From a bacterium (GTDB lineage: Bacteria > Myxococcota_A > UBA9160 > SZUA-336): 44,560 nt of DNA. Positions 1-8,627 of this stretch are shown here, piece after piece; positions within the stretch are counted from its first letter, which is position 1; each line of letters begins with the position of its first letter. The stretch covers positions 1 to 44,560 of the forward strand of contig JAAELY010000489.1 in NCBI GenBank assembly GCA_024226335.1. Direction: 5' to 3'. Under the pieces are notes generated by a model that had not been told where the DNA came from, searched no databases, and saw only the letters and a list, made by a program, of their open reading frames with translations. The position numbers were made by a program, and so were the translations under genes.

Positions 1-159
1 GCTGCGAAGCTCGATGCATCCGCCTGCGCTGCGTCGCGCGACCCTCTGCAGATCTACGGATCTGCGATCGGATCACGCTTCTTGCTCAGGCGGCGACTCC
101 CGCTTCTCGCTCGAATCCTCCCTGTGCAGAGATTCCCTAGCCCGCGAGCGATCGCCTGG

Positions 160-762
160 CTACGAACTGCTTCTCCTGCCCAGCGCCCCGCCCGGATGCC
201 GTCGGTGGTACTCCTCGCGCGTCAGACCCTTTGCGTCCTGTAGCGCGACCGAGAGTGCCATCAGCACGAGGTTTTCGGCCAGATAGCTTGCCCGTGGCGC
301 AAGTCCCAGGGGCCCACCCTCGTCATCGACCCGCGCCTCCAGTACCAACTCCGAGGCCCGTCCGAGTGGGGAATCGGGATTCGCAGTCACGGCAATCAGA
401 CGCGCTCCGTAGGATTCGAGTGCGCCGACAGCGTTGAGCAACTCCTCGGTGCTACCGCTGTTGGAGATCGCAATCACGACGTCGCCGGGACGAATCTGTC
501 CCAGACTTCCGTGCGTGGTTTCGGTGCCGTGCAAGAAAACCGCGGGCGTGCCAGTACTGGACAGAAGTGACGCCGCATAGCGCGCGAGATGCTCGGGCTT
601 GCCGATCCCCGTAACCGCAACCCGTCCCCCTTCCGTCTCGGCCTTGTGAATCAGATCGACGGCCGCGGCGATCGCCTCGCGATTACAGCGCTCCGCGACC
701 CCGGCAAGCTCTCGCAGGGTGACGTCAAAAAAGTGATCGAGTGTGGCGCGCTTCGAACTCAT
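160..762 (-). CDS. SIS-domain sugar-phosphate isomerase (KpsF/KdsD-like, no CBS domains)
   Basis: This 200-residue protein is a single SIS domain that resembles the isomerase half of KpsF/KdsD arabinose-5-phosphate isomerases. Visible motifs are TGIGK (residues 51-55), the SNSGSTEE phosphosugar loop (100-107), a P-L-G-L-A-P segment and a C-terminal HPGGALGRR. The usual family member is about 320 residues with two CBS domains; here the protein stops straight after the SIS domain. Single-domain versions are known, so this need not be a truncation. The ATG overlaps the stop of the upstream DapA-family gene by 4 bases (ATGA), so the two are co-transcribed and probably act on one pathway. Aldose/ketose phosphate isomerisation is a family inference; the exact substrate is unknown. 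Confidence 0.85.
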   Translation of the reverse strand: MSSKRATLDHFFDVTLRELAGVAERCNREAIAAAVDLIHKAETEGGRVAVTGIGKPEHLARYAASLLSSTGTPAVFLHGTETTHGSLGQIRPGDVVIAISNSGSTEELLNAVGALESYGARLIAVTANPDSPLGRASELVLEARVDDEGGPLGLAPRASYLAENLVLMALSVALQDAKGLTREEYHRRHPGGALGRRSSS

Positions 763-1859
763 TGCTCGTCTGCCTCTTGTGGATCGCTAATCCAGATCTC
801 CGGAAGAGTCGCACGCATTTCCGCGCGCAGGACCTCGAGACTTGCGTCGAAGCTCGCGGCCTGTTCCGCGTTCATGGCGGGCGTTCCGCGCGCCACGGCG
901 TCGCTCGAGATGACTCCACTGCTGAAAAGTCCACGCTTGTGAGCAGCCAGGCTGCGCTTGCCCTCGGGAAAGCGGTACAGCTGGCCGAAGCGCGTGAACA
1001 GATGCTTCATCTGATCCATGCGCTCAACGTCTCCTGCCGAGGCCACCTGCCACGCGCGTTGCCATTCCCGCGGCCACAGGTTTCCGGGACCGGTGATCAC
1101 GCCGGCCGGCAACAGATCGTGCAGGAGAAAGCGGTTCCACTGTTCGACGATGCGCCCCCAGAACCCCTCGTGCGGGCGCATCATGTCCAGGATGTACAGC
1201 GCGTTGCCCACGTAGATCCCAAACGATCCGCTGTCGCGAAACTGCCGGGCGGCCTTCGTGTAGTGACCGAGTTTGCGCGGGGGTGCCGATACCTTGATAC
1301 CGCGCACGAAATCGAGACGGCTCAGTTGTTTGACCCAGCGGGTACGTAGGTAGGGCACTTCACCTGCGGCGATTTCTTGATTGTCGTACAGGAAAACCGG
1401 CAGGCAGCAATTTCGCTCGTCGAGGAGATCGGCCACGTCGCGGGTCAGGAAACGCACCGGATCGTCCACGTCGGAGATCGCCAGGGGTGCGATCACGACC
1501 GCGTCTGCATCGATCTCCAGGGAGAGTTCCAGAGTCTCCAGAGTTTCGGCGCGGGTGGGCGCGGTCGCGCCGACCCACGCTTCGACCGGTCGTTCGCCAC
1601 TCTGGACGTGTCGATCGGCAAGCTTGTGGACTTCGTCGACGCTCGCGCGAATGACCTGGTGACGTCGCGCCTGATCGAGCACGTTCCACTCGCCTGTGGT
1701 TCCCATGGCGAAAATCACATCGGCGCCGCGGCCGGATTGCGCCAGGAAACGGATCAGGCGGCGCTGATCTGCGTCAATCGGATTTCCATCGGGATCCAGT
1801 ACGGTCACACACGGGATCGATACCCCGCGGCGCCCCGAATAACCTTCGAGCGTCCTCAT
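759..1859 (-). CDS. DapA-family (dihydrodipicolinate synthase/N-acetylneuraminate lyase) aldolase
   Basis: This is a class I Schiff-base aldolase of the DapA/NanA superfamily. It shows the GTTGE substrate loop (residues 53-57), a tyrosine in YDN (Y158) and the Schiff-base lysine in GIKVS (K189), in the order and spacing of the family. At 366 residues it is longer than the usual 290-310, with the extra length at the C-terminal end (about 300-366). It lies 28 bases after the dppC-like permease and overlaps the SIS isomerase gene by 4 bases. With a sugar-phosphate isomerase as partner, catabolism of a 2-keto sugar acid is more likely than lysine synthesis, but this is inference. The substrate cannot be read from the sequence. 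Confidence 0.85.
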   Translation of the reverse strand: MRTLEGYSGRRGVSIPCVTVLDPDGNPIDADQRRLIRFLAQSGRGADVIFAMGTTGEWNVLDQARRHQVIRASVDEVHKLADRHVQSGERPVEAWVGATAPTRAETLETLELSLEIDADAVVIAPLAISDVDDPVRFLTRDVADLLDERNCCLPVFLYDNQEIAAGEVPYLRTRWVKQLSRLDFVRGIKVSAPPRKLGHYTKAARQFRDSGSFGIYVGNALYILDMMRPHEGFWGRIVEQWNRFLLHDLLPAGVITGPGNLWPREWQRAWQVASAGDVERMDQMKHLFTRFGQLYRFPEGKRSLAAHKRGLFSSGVISSDAVARGTPAMNAEQAASFDASLEVLRAEMRATLPEIWISDPQEADEQ

Positions 1860-1887
1860 GCACTGGAGAATAGCAGGCGCCGGAGCT

Positions 1888-2913
1888 TCAGCCCCCGGTC
1901 ACACGCGGATCCATCGCGTCCCGCAGGCCATCGCCCAGCAGGTTGTAGGCGGTCACCGTGACGAAGATCGCCAGCCCGGGGAACACCGCGAGCCACCAGG
2001 CGAACGTATTGGCGCGCGCTTCAGCCAGGATCGAGCCCCATGTCACGACGTGCGCGGGAACACCGATTCCCAGAAAGCTCAGGGATGACTCGGCCATGAT
2101 TGCACCGGCGACTCCAAAGGCCATCGCCACGAGGACCGGCGCAATGGCATTGGGCAGGATGTGGCGGAACATGACCCGCGCGTCCGTGCTGCCCAGGCTG
2201 CGCGCGGCTTCCACGAACTCCATGGCCCTCACTCTGAGGAACTCACTGCGGATGTAGCGGGCGATACCCGTCCATCCCGTCACGCCCAGAATGACCATGA
2301 TCAAGAAGATCGATGGCGGAAAGATCGCGGCGACCGTGATCAGGATAAAGAAGGTGGGTATACCGAGCATCATCTCTATGAAACGCGAGATGGCGATATC
2401 GACCCAGCCACCGTAGTAACCGGCGAGCCCGCCGAGCAGGATTCCGATCGTCGCCTGGATCGCCACCACGACCAGCCCGATCGTCAGCGAAATTCGTGTG
2501 CCGTGAATCAGACCTGCCGCTACATCGCGCCCCAGTCGATCCGTTCCCAGCAGATGCTCCGCCGAAGGGTTCGCGAAGACCTCACCGCGAATATCCACGC
2601 GCTCGGGCGAATACGGAATCGGCGCGAAGATCACGCTCTGCGATTTTTCGGCGAGTCTCTTGAAGTCGGCGTTGAGCAAAGGTCGGGGCCAGTTGCGCAG
2701 GCCGAGCCAAACGCCGTAGTCGATGAAGGCGGGAAAGTACCCTTCGCCTTCCACTTCGATGTAGTAGGGCTTTTCGTTTGCGATGAAGTCCGCGCTCAAG
2801 GCGACGACGCCCATGGCAATCACCATGCACAGGCTGGCAAAAGCGGCGCGCCGACCCTTGAAGTCCCGCCAGACCCGCGCCAGAAATTTCTGGCTGGAAG
2901 TGTGCTGACTCAT
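1888..2913 (-). CDS. Peptide-type ABC transporter permease (DppC/OppC family)
   Basis: This is an inner-membrane permease of the dipeptide/oligopeptide ABC importer family, 341 residues from the chosen ATG. It has a cytoplasmic N-terminus, a first membrane span near residues 20-40, a long periplasmic loop and a C-terminal transport domain. The EAA loop (EAARSLGSTDARVMFRHILP) contacts the ATPase. A GTDRLGRDV motif typical of DppC precedes the transport domain. The open frame extends 173 codons upstream, but that stretch is antisense-like and overlaps dppB; the ATG at 2913 overlaps the dppB stop as ATGA and is the start used here. Partner ATPases are not in the window. Confidence 0.92.
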   Translation of the reverse strand: MSQHTSSQKFLARVWRDFKGRRAAFASLCMVIAMGVVALSADFIANEKPYYIEVEGEGYFPAFIDYGVWLGLRNWPRPLLNADFKRLAEKSQSVIFAPIPYSPERVDIRGEVFANPSAEHLLGTDRLGRDVAAGLIHGTRISLTIGLVVVAIQATIGILLGGLAGYYGGWVDIAISRFIEMMLGIPTFFILITVAAIFPPSIFLIMVILGVTGWTGIARYIRSEFLRVRAMEFVEAARSLGSTDARVMFRHILPNAIAPVLVAMAFGVAGAIMAESSLSFLGIGVPAHVVTWGSILAEARANTFAWWLAVFPGLAIFVTVTAYNLLGDGLRDAMDPRVTGG

Positions 2914-3938
2914 CCCTGGCTCCGCTGGAAGCTGATGCGCGGGTCGACGAGTGTGAGTGCGATGTCGGAGATCAGGATGCCGATCAACGCCAACGCCGAA
3001 CTGATCGACAGCAGGGCCAGTACGACCGGATAGTCGCGCGCGAGAACAGACTGATAGCTGAGCTGGCCGAGCCCGGGCAGTGAGAAGATCGTCTCGACGA
3101 TCACCGAGCCACCGATCAACGCGGGCAGCAGGCCGCCGATGTTCGTGACGATCGGAATGATCGAATTGCGCAGAATGTGTCGCAGGATCACGGTTCGCTC
3201 GGAGACCCCCTTGGCCCGCGCTGTGCGCACGTAATCGAGCGCCTTCACTTCCAGCATCGACGAGCGCAGGACTCGCGACTGAAATGCGAATGAAGCGTAG
3301 GTCGTGATGAATACCGGCATAGCCAGGTGATGGGCGCGGTCGAGCGCGCGCTCGAGGAAGGACCAGTTTGGATCGTATTGAAGCGAACGGACACCCGCGG
3401 GTGGGAACCAATCGTAGAAGTCGCCACCGCACAGATAGATGATGATCAGAGTTCCGATCCAGAACGAAGGCAGAGAGACGAGCATGAACATGATCAGCGT
3501 AGAAGCCTGGTCGGCCAGGCTGCCTTCGCGCGTGGCCGACAGGATTCCAAGGGGGATCGAGAGCGCGAACATGATCACGATGGCGTAGATGTTCAGCTCG
3601 ACCGTCAGCGGCACGCGCTCTTTGATCTTGGTCCAGACGTCGCGGTCGTCCTTGAAGCTCGTGCCGAAATCACCGCGCAGCGTCCTGCCTAACCAGATCC
3701 CGTATCGAACGGGCAGAGGCCTATCGAGTCCGAACTTCTGGCGCAGATCCGCTTTCGCGCGCTCGATATCGGCCAGCTTCTCGGGCGAGACACCCTCGGT
3801 ACCTCCTGCAACTCCCCCGGAAAAGAACATTTCGACGGGATCGCCGGGGGCCTGGTGGATGAGCACGAACTGGAGAACCGTGATCGCGATGAACGTCAGG
3901 CTCAGCAGAATCACGCGCTGAAGCAAATACGAAGCCAT
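2910..3938 (-). CDS. Peptide-type ABC transporter permease (DppB/OppB family)
   Basis: This is the first of two permeases of a peptide-type ABC importer. The 342-residue protein opens with the membrane segment typical of DppB (residues 9-30) and the LIHQAPGDPVE motif. It contains further spans and the EAA-type loop RTARAKGVSERTVILRHILR near residues 240-260. Translation is coupled to the downstream permease by a 4-base overlap. It starts 9 bases after the stop of the binding-protein gene, so binding protein, DppB and DppC form one transport unit. Substrate could be peptides, nickel or other solutes carried by this family. Confidence 0.92.
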   Translation of the reverse strand: MASYLLQRVILLSLTFIAITVLQFVLIHQAPGDPVEMFFSGGVAGGTEGVSPEKLADIERAKADLRQKFGLDRPLPVRYGIWLGRTLRGDFGTSFKDDRDVWTKIKERVPLTVELNIYAIVIMFALSIPLGILSATREGSLADQASTLIMFMLVSLPSFWIGTLIIIYLCGGDFYDWFPPAGVRSLQYDPNWSFLERALDRAHHLAMPVFITTYASFAFQSRVLRSSMLEVKALDYVRTARAKGVSERTVILRHILRNSIIPIVTNIGGLLPALIGGSVIVETIFSLPGLGQLSYQSVLARDYPVVLALLSISSALALIGILISDIALTLVDPRISFQRSQG

Positions 3939-3947
3939 CGACGCGCG

Positions 3948-5750
3948 TCAGTTGTACTTCTGTTCGTTCTTCGGCACCCACCACTCGCCGAGATCCGTAC
4001 TCTCACTCGGATACCAGGTAACACCGTGAAAACGCCGGTCCCAGGCAGTAACGGCCCTCTTCATGAAGAGGAATGCGTAGGGCTGCTCTTCAAAGAGGAT
4101 CATCTGGAAGCGATCGATCAGCTTCTTGCGCCGAGCCGGATCGAACTCGACCCGGTAGTCCTCCAGCAACTGATCCACCTCATCGTTCTTGAAAGACACG
4201 TGGTTCGAACCGCCCTGTACCGCCTGCGAAGAGTGCCAGAGTTGATAGGGGTCCGGCGATACCACGCCCATCTGCCAGCCCAGGATCACGGCATCGTACT
4301 TCTGCCCGCGAACCTGTTCGAGCATGATGCCCCAGTCGATCTCGCGGAAGGATGCACCGATGCCCGCGCGCTTCATCTCGTCGATCACGACCAGGCCGAT
4401 CGCCTTGCGAATATCATTGCCGCTATTGGAGATGATCTCGAAGACCAGATCGCGCTTCTTTCCGCCCTGCGTCTTGTCCAGGACACCATCGCCGTCGGAG
4501 TCCTTCCAGCCCGCCTCCGCGAGCAACTTCTTGCCCTTCTCCGGATCGAACTCGTGCCCGGGCAGGCTCTTGTTGTACTCGCTGCGCCCGATGAAGATCG
4601 AACCCTCGACGGGAACTCCGAGGCCCAGAAGAACCTTGTCGATGATGCTCTGTTTGTCGATGAAGTAGCGAAGCGCGCGGCGCACGCGAACGTCCGAAAA
4701 GATCGGCTTCTTGGCATTCCATCCGATGTAGGTATAGCCCGGCGATACGTGCTCCTTCTTCTGGGCCTGCGCCTCGAAGCGGGTCGTACCGGTCTGGCGT
4801 TTGTGCTGTATGGGAGTCAGACCCATCACGTCGATATCGCGTCCCTTGAACGAAACCAGCGCGGCTTCCTTGTCGTTGATCACACGAAACAAGATCTTGT
4901 CGACGTAGGCATCTCCGAGTTCGGGATCTTCCGGCGCCCAGAAATCCGGGCGACGTGTCAGGAGAATCCGTTCCCCGGTGATGATATCCGTCTTCGGGTC
5001 CTTCAAAGTGAATGCGCCAGCGCCCATGACTTTGCGATCGTACTGTTCGTTGAATTGCTTGGCGAACTTCTGCGCGTTCGTCTTCTTCTTGCCGGTGAGC
5101 TTGTCGAATGCGTCGAGTTCGGGGATCGAGACCTCGGCCATCAGATCGTCAGGGTCGTAGAAGTGGCGCGGCAGTGGCTGAATCGAGCCGAGTACCAGGG
5201 TATTGCGGAAGTAGCGTTTTCTCAGGTCGAAGCGCACGGTGTACTTGTCCACGGCGACCACGTCGCGCACCGAGTCGAAGTAGTTGCGCGTCTGCGGGGC
5301 CATGACCTCGGGGTTCTTGATCGCCTTCATCGTGAAGACGACGTCCTCGGCGCTCAGCAGCTTGCCATCTGCGAAGGTCACGTCATCGCGCAGGCGGAAG
5401 GTGTAGGTGAGCTTGTCCTCGCTGATCTCGGGCAACAAGCTGGCGATGACCGGCCTCTGCTCGAGCGTCTGATTGTCGAGTGTCAGAAGAGGAGCCATCA
5501 TCAGGCTGAGGATGCTGTTGGACGACGCATCGTTGGACGTGAGCGGATTGAGGTTCTCGGGATCGGCCAGCAGCCAGCGCACCATCCAGTCACCCCGTAC
5601 GGGATGCCCGTTCTGCTCTCCGGAGTGCACTTCGGACGCGGGTGCATCGGCGGAATCGCCGCCGCCGCCACACGCCAACACCAAGCCGGCCAACAGAACC
5701 GCCAGCGACCGAGCCCGGACAGAGTGCCCGAGTTCTTCGCGATCTTGCAT
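3948..5750 (-). CDS. Peptide-type extracellular solute-binding lipoprotein (SBP_bac_5)
   Basis: This is the substrate-binding component of the adjacent importer, 600 residues, in the family of DppA/OppA binding proteins. The N-terminus is a lipoprotein signal: a basic stretch, a hydrophobic core and the lipobox L-V-L-A-C with Cys27. Family motifs follow, including NLNPLTSNDASS, the FRLRDDVTFADGKLLSAEDVVF region and the C-terminal dehydration of Pro/Trp-rich loops. The start at 5750 was chosen because the lipoprotein signal begins there and AGGGGGAGAG lies just upstream; the open frame continues 72 codons further without signal-like sequence. It is the first gene of the five-gene operon running left. 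The long open frame on the opposite strand is not a gene. Confidence 0.92.
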   Translation of the reverse strand: MQDREELGHSVRARSLAVLLAGLVLACGGGGDSADAPASEVHSGEQNGHPVRGDWMVRWLLADPENLNPLTSNDASSNSILSLMMAPLLTLDNQTLEQRPVIASLLPEISEDKLTYTFRLRDDVTFADGKLLSAEDVVFTMKAIKNPEVMAPQTRNYFDSVRDVVAVDKYTVRFDLRKRYFRNTLVLGSIQPLPRHFYDPDDLMAEVSIPELDAFDKLTGKKKTNAQKFAKQFNEQYDRKVMGAGAFTLKDPKTDIITGERILLTRRPDFWAPEDPELGDAYVDKILFRVINDKEAALVSFKGRDIDVMGLTPIQHKRQTGTTRFEAQAQKKEHVSPGYTYIGWNAKKPIFSDVRVRRALRYFIDKQSIIDKVLLGLGVPVEGSIFIGRSEYNKSLPGHEFDPEKGKKLLAEAGWKDSDGDGVLDKTQGGKKRDLVFEIISNSGNDIRKAIGLVVIDEMKRAGIGASFREIDWGIMLEQVRGQKYDAVILGWQMGVVSPDPYQLWHSSQAVQGGSNHVSFKNDEVDQLLEDYRVEFDPARRKKLIDRFQMILFEEQPYAFLFMKRAVTAWDRRFHGVTWYPSESTDLGEWWVPKNEQKYN

Positions 5751-6011
5751 CGAATCTCTCCCCCTGAACGCAAAACAGTGCGAGTCGGAATACTCGCGCC
5801 TACACATGGTGCGCGCTTGGATCGTCGCCAGCCAGTCCCTACCTGTAACTCGGCGAAGCTGGCCTTTCCGAACTGGCGTAGACTGCCGGTCGTTTCCTCT
5901 GACGACGGAAGAATCCTCGCTTGTCACAATCAGAATGCTACGATTTTTCTCGCTTATCCTGCGCATCCTTCATAACGCCCCCATCCTAAAGTCCTCCCCG
6001 CGAGGGACTCG

Positions 6012-6239
6012 ATGGAACAAAACGCGAGGCACAGCGAGACTGGATTGCAACCACCGATGCACATCCGCGAAGGTGCGGCCTTCAAGCTGTACATCGGTTG
6101 CGAGGTGATCGAAGTTCGATTCGACGCGCGTGGAATCTGTTTTCGGCACGCGGATAGATCTGACACGGAGGGCTTTTTGCCCTGGGATACCGCGATTGCG
6201 CTTTCCCTTCTTCCCGAGGAGATGAAGCGGACGTCTTGA
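6012..6239 (+). CDS. Small protein of unknown function (75 residues)
   Basis: I do not recognise a named family. The 75-residue product has a soluble, beta-rich look (FKLYIGCEVIEVRFDARGI) followed by an LPWDTAIALSLLPEEMKR tail, with no membrane span. A GAGGGA element lies about 6 bases before the ATG. It is divergent from the binding-protein gene and 121 bases before a kinase-like gene on the same strand, so it may be the first gene of a short transcript. Composition looks like protein rather than a shadow frame, and nothing competes on the other strand, but it is short. Confidence 0.6.
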   Translation: MEQNARHSETGLQPPMHIREGAAFKLYIGCEVIEVRFDARGICFRHADRSDTEGFLPWDTAIALSLLPEEMKRTS

Positions 6240-6360
6240 GTATCGGCGGCCTGAATCCCGGGGGAGATTGGCCGCGATTGCTTCTGGAATCGGTTACTGT
6301 GTGCGGTGTTGTTGATTTCGAGTGGCTGTGTTTGCGGCTTCACCGGGGGGTGATCGCCTG

Positions 6361-7161
6361 ATGAGCCCCTGGCTCTGGGCAGTAATTGGATTTTCGGGCG
6401 GCATCGGCGTGATGGCTGCGTGGGGTGTGTTGCGGCGTCAGCGCGATGCACGACGCGCAAGATCGCCGCTACCCGCATCGGAACTCCTGCGCGTCGTGCC
6501 CGATCCGATCGCCAGGCCCGAACCCGCCGCCAGACACGCTTCCAGGGGCGCCTCGGGCGGCATTGCAGGCGGCGGCGCGGAATGCGAAGCCACCGAGGTT
6601 GCACCGCCCCATCTGATCACTCTGCTCGGCCAGGCGATCCGCGGCTCATTGCGACAACTGCGACGCTGCGACGGCTTTTCGCCCGAAGCGCTCGCCCCGC
6701 TCGAGCGCATCGTCTGGCAGACGCGCATGCTCGTATCGCGACCGCGACCGATGCAGGCCAAACCCACCTCTCCAATCTCTCTCCTGCAGGAAGCGGCCGA
6801 GGAAGTTCCGCAGCTGCGCGACGGTATCGTCGGTGCATCCTGGAGTCTTTTGAACCGACAGCCCGCGCATGTCGATCCAGAGCGCATGCGCGCCGCCTTC
6901 CGCGAGTTATTGGTGTCCGGCGCCGAGATCGCCGGGAAGAACGGGCGAATGGGAATCAAGATCCTCCAGGGTTCGGAGCCTGGATTTCCAGTGCGCATCG
7001 AGATCGAGATCGGACGGCGTGGCACCGAACCCGATCCACTCACGATGCTCGTAACTCGTCATCTGATCGAGGCACAGGGGGGTCGGCTCGAAGTCGACGG
7101 GAATGTCACGCGTATCTTGCTGCGCAACGCGGCGCCAGAGGTCGAGAGTTCGGTCGCCTGA
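6361..7161 (+). CDS. Membrane-anchored protein with degenerate histidine-kinase-like ATPase domain
   Basis: The 266-residue product has one N-terminal membrane span (residues 5-23, followed by basic residues), an Ala/Pro-rich linker and a region resembling the core of sensor histidine kinases. The stretch near residues 110-165 reads like a dimerisation helix pair but I see no clear phospho-acceptor His with its usual neighbours. Residues 176-260 resemble a HATPase domain: an N-box-like segment (AAFRELLVSGAEIAG) that lacks the catalytic Asn, and a final IEAQGGRLEV segment like the kinase end motif. The GLGL box is not recognisable. It may therefore be a pseudokinase or scaffold. It converges on a receiver-domain regulator 16 bases away. 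ATG 6361 has a G-rich element upstream; an upstream GTG at 6322 is less likely. Confidence 0.7.
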   Translation: MSPWLWAVIGFSGGIGVMAAWGVLRRQRDARRARSPLPASELLRVVPDPIARPEPAARHASRGASGGIAGGGAECEATEVAPPHLITLLGQAIRGSLRQLRRCDGFSPEALAPLERIVWQTRMLVSRPRPMQAKPTSPISLLQEAAEEVPQLRDGIVGASWSLLNRQPAHVDPERMRAAFRELLVSGAEIAGKNGRMGIKILQGSEPGFPVRIEIEIGRRGTEPDPLTMLVTRHLIEAQGGRLEVDGNVTRILLRNAAPEVESSVA

Positions 7162-7177
7162 AACGATCGACGTCGGC

Positions 7178-7783
7178 TCAGATGCCCTCGAACAGATAGG
7201 CCATCGTCACACCGAGGGCGGTAGCCAGCTTGCGCAGTGTCGATACCGAAGCCGCGCTCTTGCCAAGTTCGATCTGCGAGATCAGGCTCACCGATAGCGC
7301 CGTCTTGTTCGCAAGCTGCTTGAGCGTCAGCGTCCGCTCCTTGCGCAACATGCGAATCTTCGCGCCGAGCACCTGGTTCACGCGCTCTTCTGCGTCGATC
7401 ATCAGGCCGCGCTCGCGAACGGCGCGCTGAATTACACCGCGCAACTGATCCAGATCGAACGGTTTGCGCAGATAGTCGAAAGCGTCCGCCTTCATGGTAT
7501 CGACGGCGCTCTCCACCGATGGGTAGGCAGTCATGATGATCACGCAAATATCGGAATCGATCGCGCGAATCTGGCGAAGCAACTCGACCCCGTCGGTTCC
7601 TGGCATGCGCACATCGAGCAACACGATCTGGTGGCGACCTTCCTTGATTTCGGGAAGGGCGTCGATCGGTTTGGTGATGGTCGAGACCCGGTAGCCTTCG
7701 CGGGTCAGAAATTCCTTCAGGTACAGACAGATATCTTCGTCATCGTCGATGACGAGAAGCCGCAGCTTCATCCGCTGTGACAT
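7178..7783 (-). CDS. Response regulator with receiver domain and XRE-type helix-turn-helix
   Basis: This 201-residue regulator joins a receiver domain to a C-terminal XRE/Cro-type helix-turn-helix. The receiver shows the acidic pocket (VIDDDED), the phospho-acceptor Asp in LLDVRMPG, the conserved Thr in IIMTAYPS and the Lys in LRKPFD. From about residue 138 the sequence LGAKIRMLRKERTLTLKQLA starts an XRE domain with a SVSLISQIELGKSAASVSTL recognition region. Most DNA-binding regulators of this kind carry OmpR, NarL or Fis-type output domains, so receiver-XRE is uncommon. The start at 7783 has GAGGGAG 5 bases upstream. The gene converges on the kinase-like gene; its cognate kinase is not otherwise visible. 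Confidence 0.93.
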   Translation of the reverse strand: MSQRMKLRLLVIDDDEDICLYLKEFLTREGYRVSTITKPIDALPEIKEGRHQIVLLDVRMPGTDGVELLRQIRAIDSDICVIIMTAYPSVESAVDTMKADAFDYLRKPFDLDQLRGVIQRAVRERGLMIDAEERVNQVLGAKIRMLRKERTLTLKQLANKTALSVSLISQIELGKSAASVSTLRKLATALGVTMAYLFEGI

Positions 7784-7955
7784 AGGGACTCCCTCTCGGA
7801 ACTGCTTGTACTGTGTATGGAATTGCGCCTGAACTCACACGACTCCGCTGAGTCTGGAATTCGACCGACGCTTTGCATCGGTATCTGGGGATCTGGCGCT
7901 CGAAGTTCAAGCACAGTGTAATCCGTTCGAGAACTCCTTGGCCAGTGGAATTTTT

Positions 7956-8627
7956 TCAAGGGGCGCGAGTTGCGGGTGCGCCTTCGACCCAGGCCCGAGA
8001 AAGATCGCTCTCCCCGAGATCTCGGTGAGGCGAGACTCTTTCGACCGACAACGACCCGACTTCCCCAACACCTTCCAAAATGGTGATTTCGCTCGGGAAA
8101 CGCTGGTCTTCCCAGTCCCGATAGCGACTCATCGCCAGTTCGCGACCGCCGGGCCGGACGACTCGGAGCACTTCAAAGCGATCTTTGTCGACCCACAATT
8201 GCCCACCGGAGAAGCGATTGCCCACCAGAAAACAGTCCCGCTCCCCGCAACGCGCCAGTTCACTTTCCAATAGGTTTACATCGTGGCGTCGGGCCCATCG
8301 GGTCAAATCAGCCTCTTCCCGCAGGACTAGAATTTCCAGGTCCGGCACCCAGGTCGGCGGCGGCATCAGGGTTCCCGCGACCACCTGACCCCTGCGAATC
8401 AGCCAGCGCCCCCCTTGTCCATCCCAGACCCGCGTCCCCAGTTCGGGGTGCATCTCGATGATGACCGTCGCAGGCCAGTCTTCTCCCAGTCCCGAAAGCG
8501 TGGTTTCGACGCGCAGCGGAAGTTGCTCGACGCGCCGTTCGGAGATCTGCTTGACGATGCGCGAACCGGGTAATACAAACGCCAGGAGACCCAGCGACAG
8601 CAGAGCGATGCCGAAGCGCCTGCTCAC
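7956..8627 (-). CDS. Exported or membrane-anchored protein of unknown function
   Basis: The 223-residue product begins with a basic tripeptide and a hydrophobic stretch (residues 5-20), consistent with a signal peptide or anchor. The remainder is soluble and beta-rich. The C-terminal half has a [15 protein letters not shown] segment followed by a FPSEITI strand, which recalls LolA/LolB-like periplasmic lipoprotein carriers; that resemblance is by eye only. Two cysteines flank ARCGERDC. The GTG start overlaps the enolase stop as GTGA, which argues for translational coupling and against the longer frame running into eno. It ends the minus-strand run that begins with the ABC importer. Confidence 0.75.
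   Translation of the reverse strand: MSRRFGIALLSLGLLAFVLPGSRIVKQISERRVEQLPLRVETTLSGLGEDWPATVIIEMHPELGTRVWDGQGGRWLIRRGQVVAGTLMPPPTWVPDLEILVLREEADLTRWARRHDVNLLESELARCGERDCFLVGNRFSGGQLWVDKDRFEVLRVVRPGGRELAMSRYRDWEDQRFPSEITILEGVGEVGSLSVERVSPHRDLGESDLSRAWVEGAPATRAP

Noticed and set aside
1888-3432. 514-residue version of the DppC-like permease
   Set aside because: The first 173 residues overlap dppB in another frame and are not permease-like; the ATG at 2913 fits.
3855-5975. 706-codon open frame on the plus strand
   Set aside because: It is antisense to a clearly recognised binding-protein gene, has no family resemblance, and is explained by high GC codon structure.
6322-6360. GTG start for the kinase-like gene
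   Set aside because: The membrane span begins right at ATG 6361, which also has a G-rich element in front.
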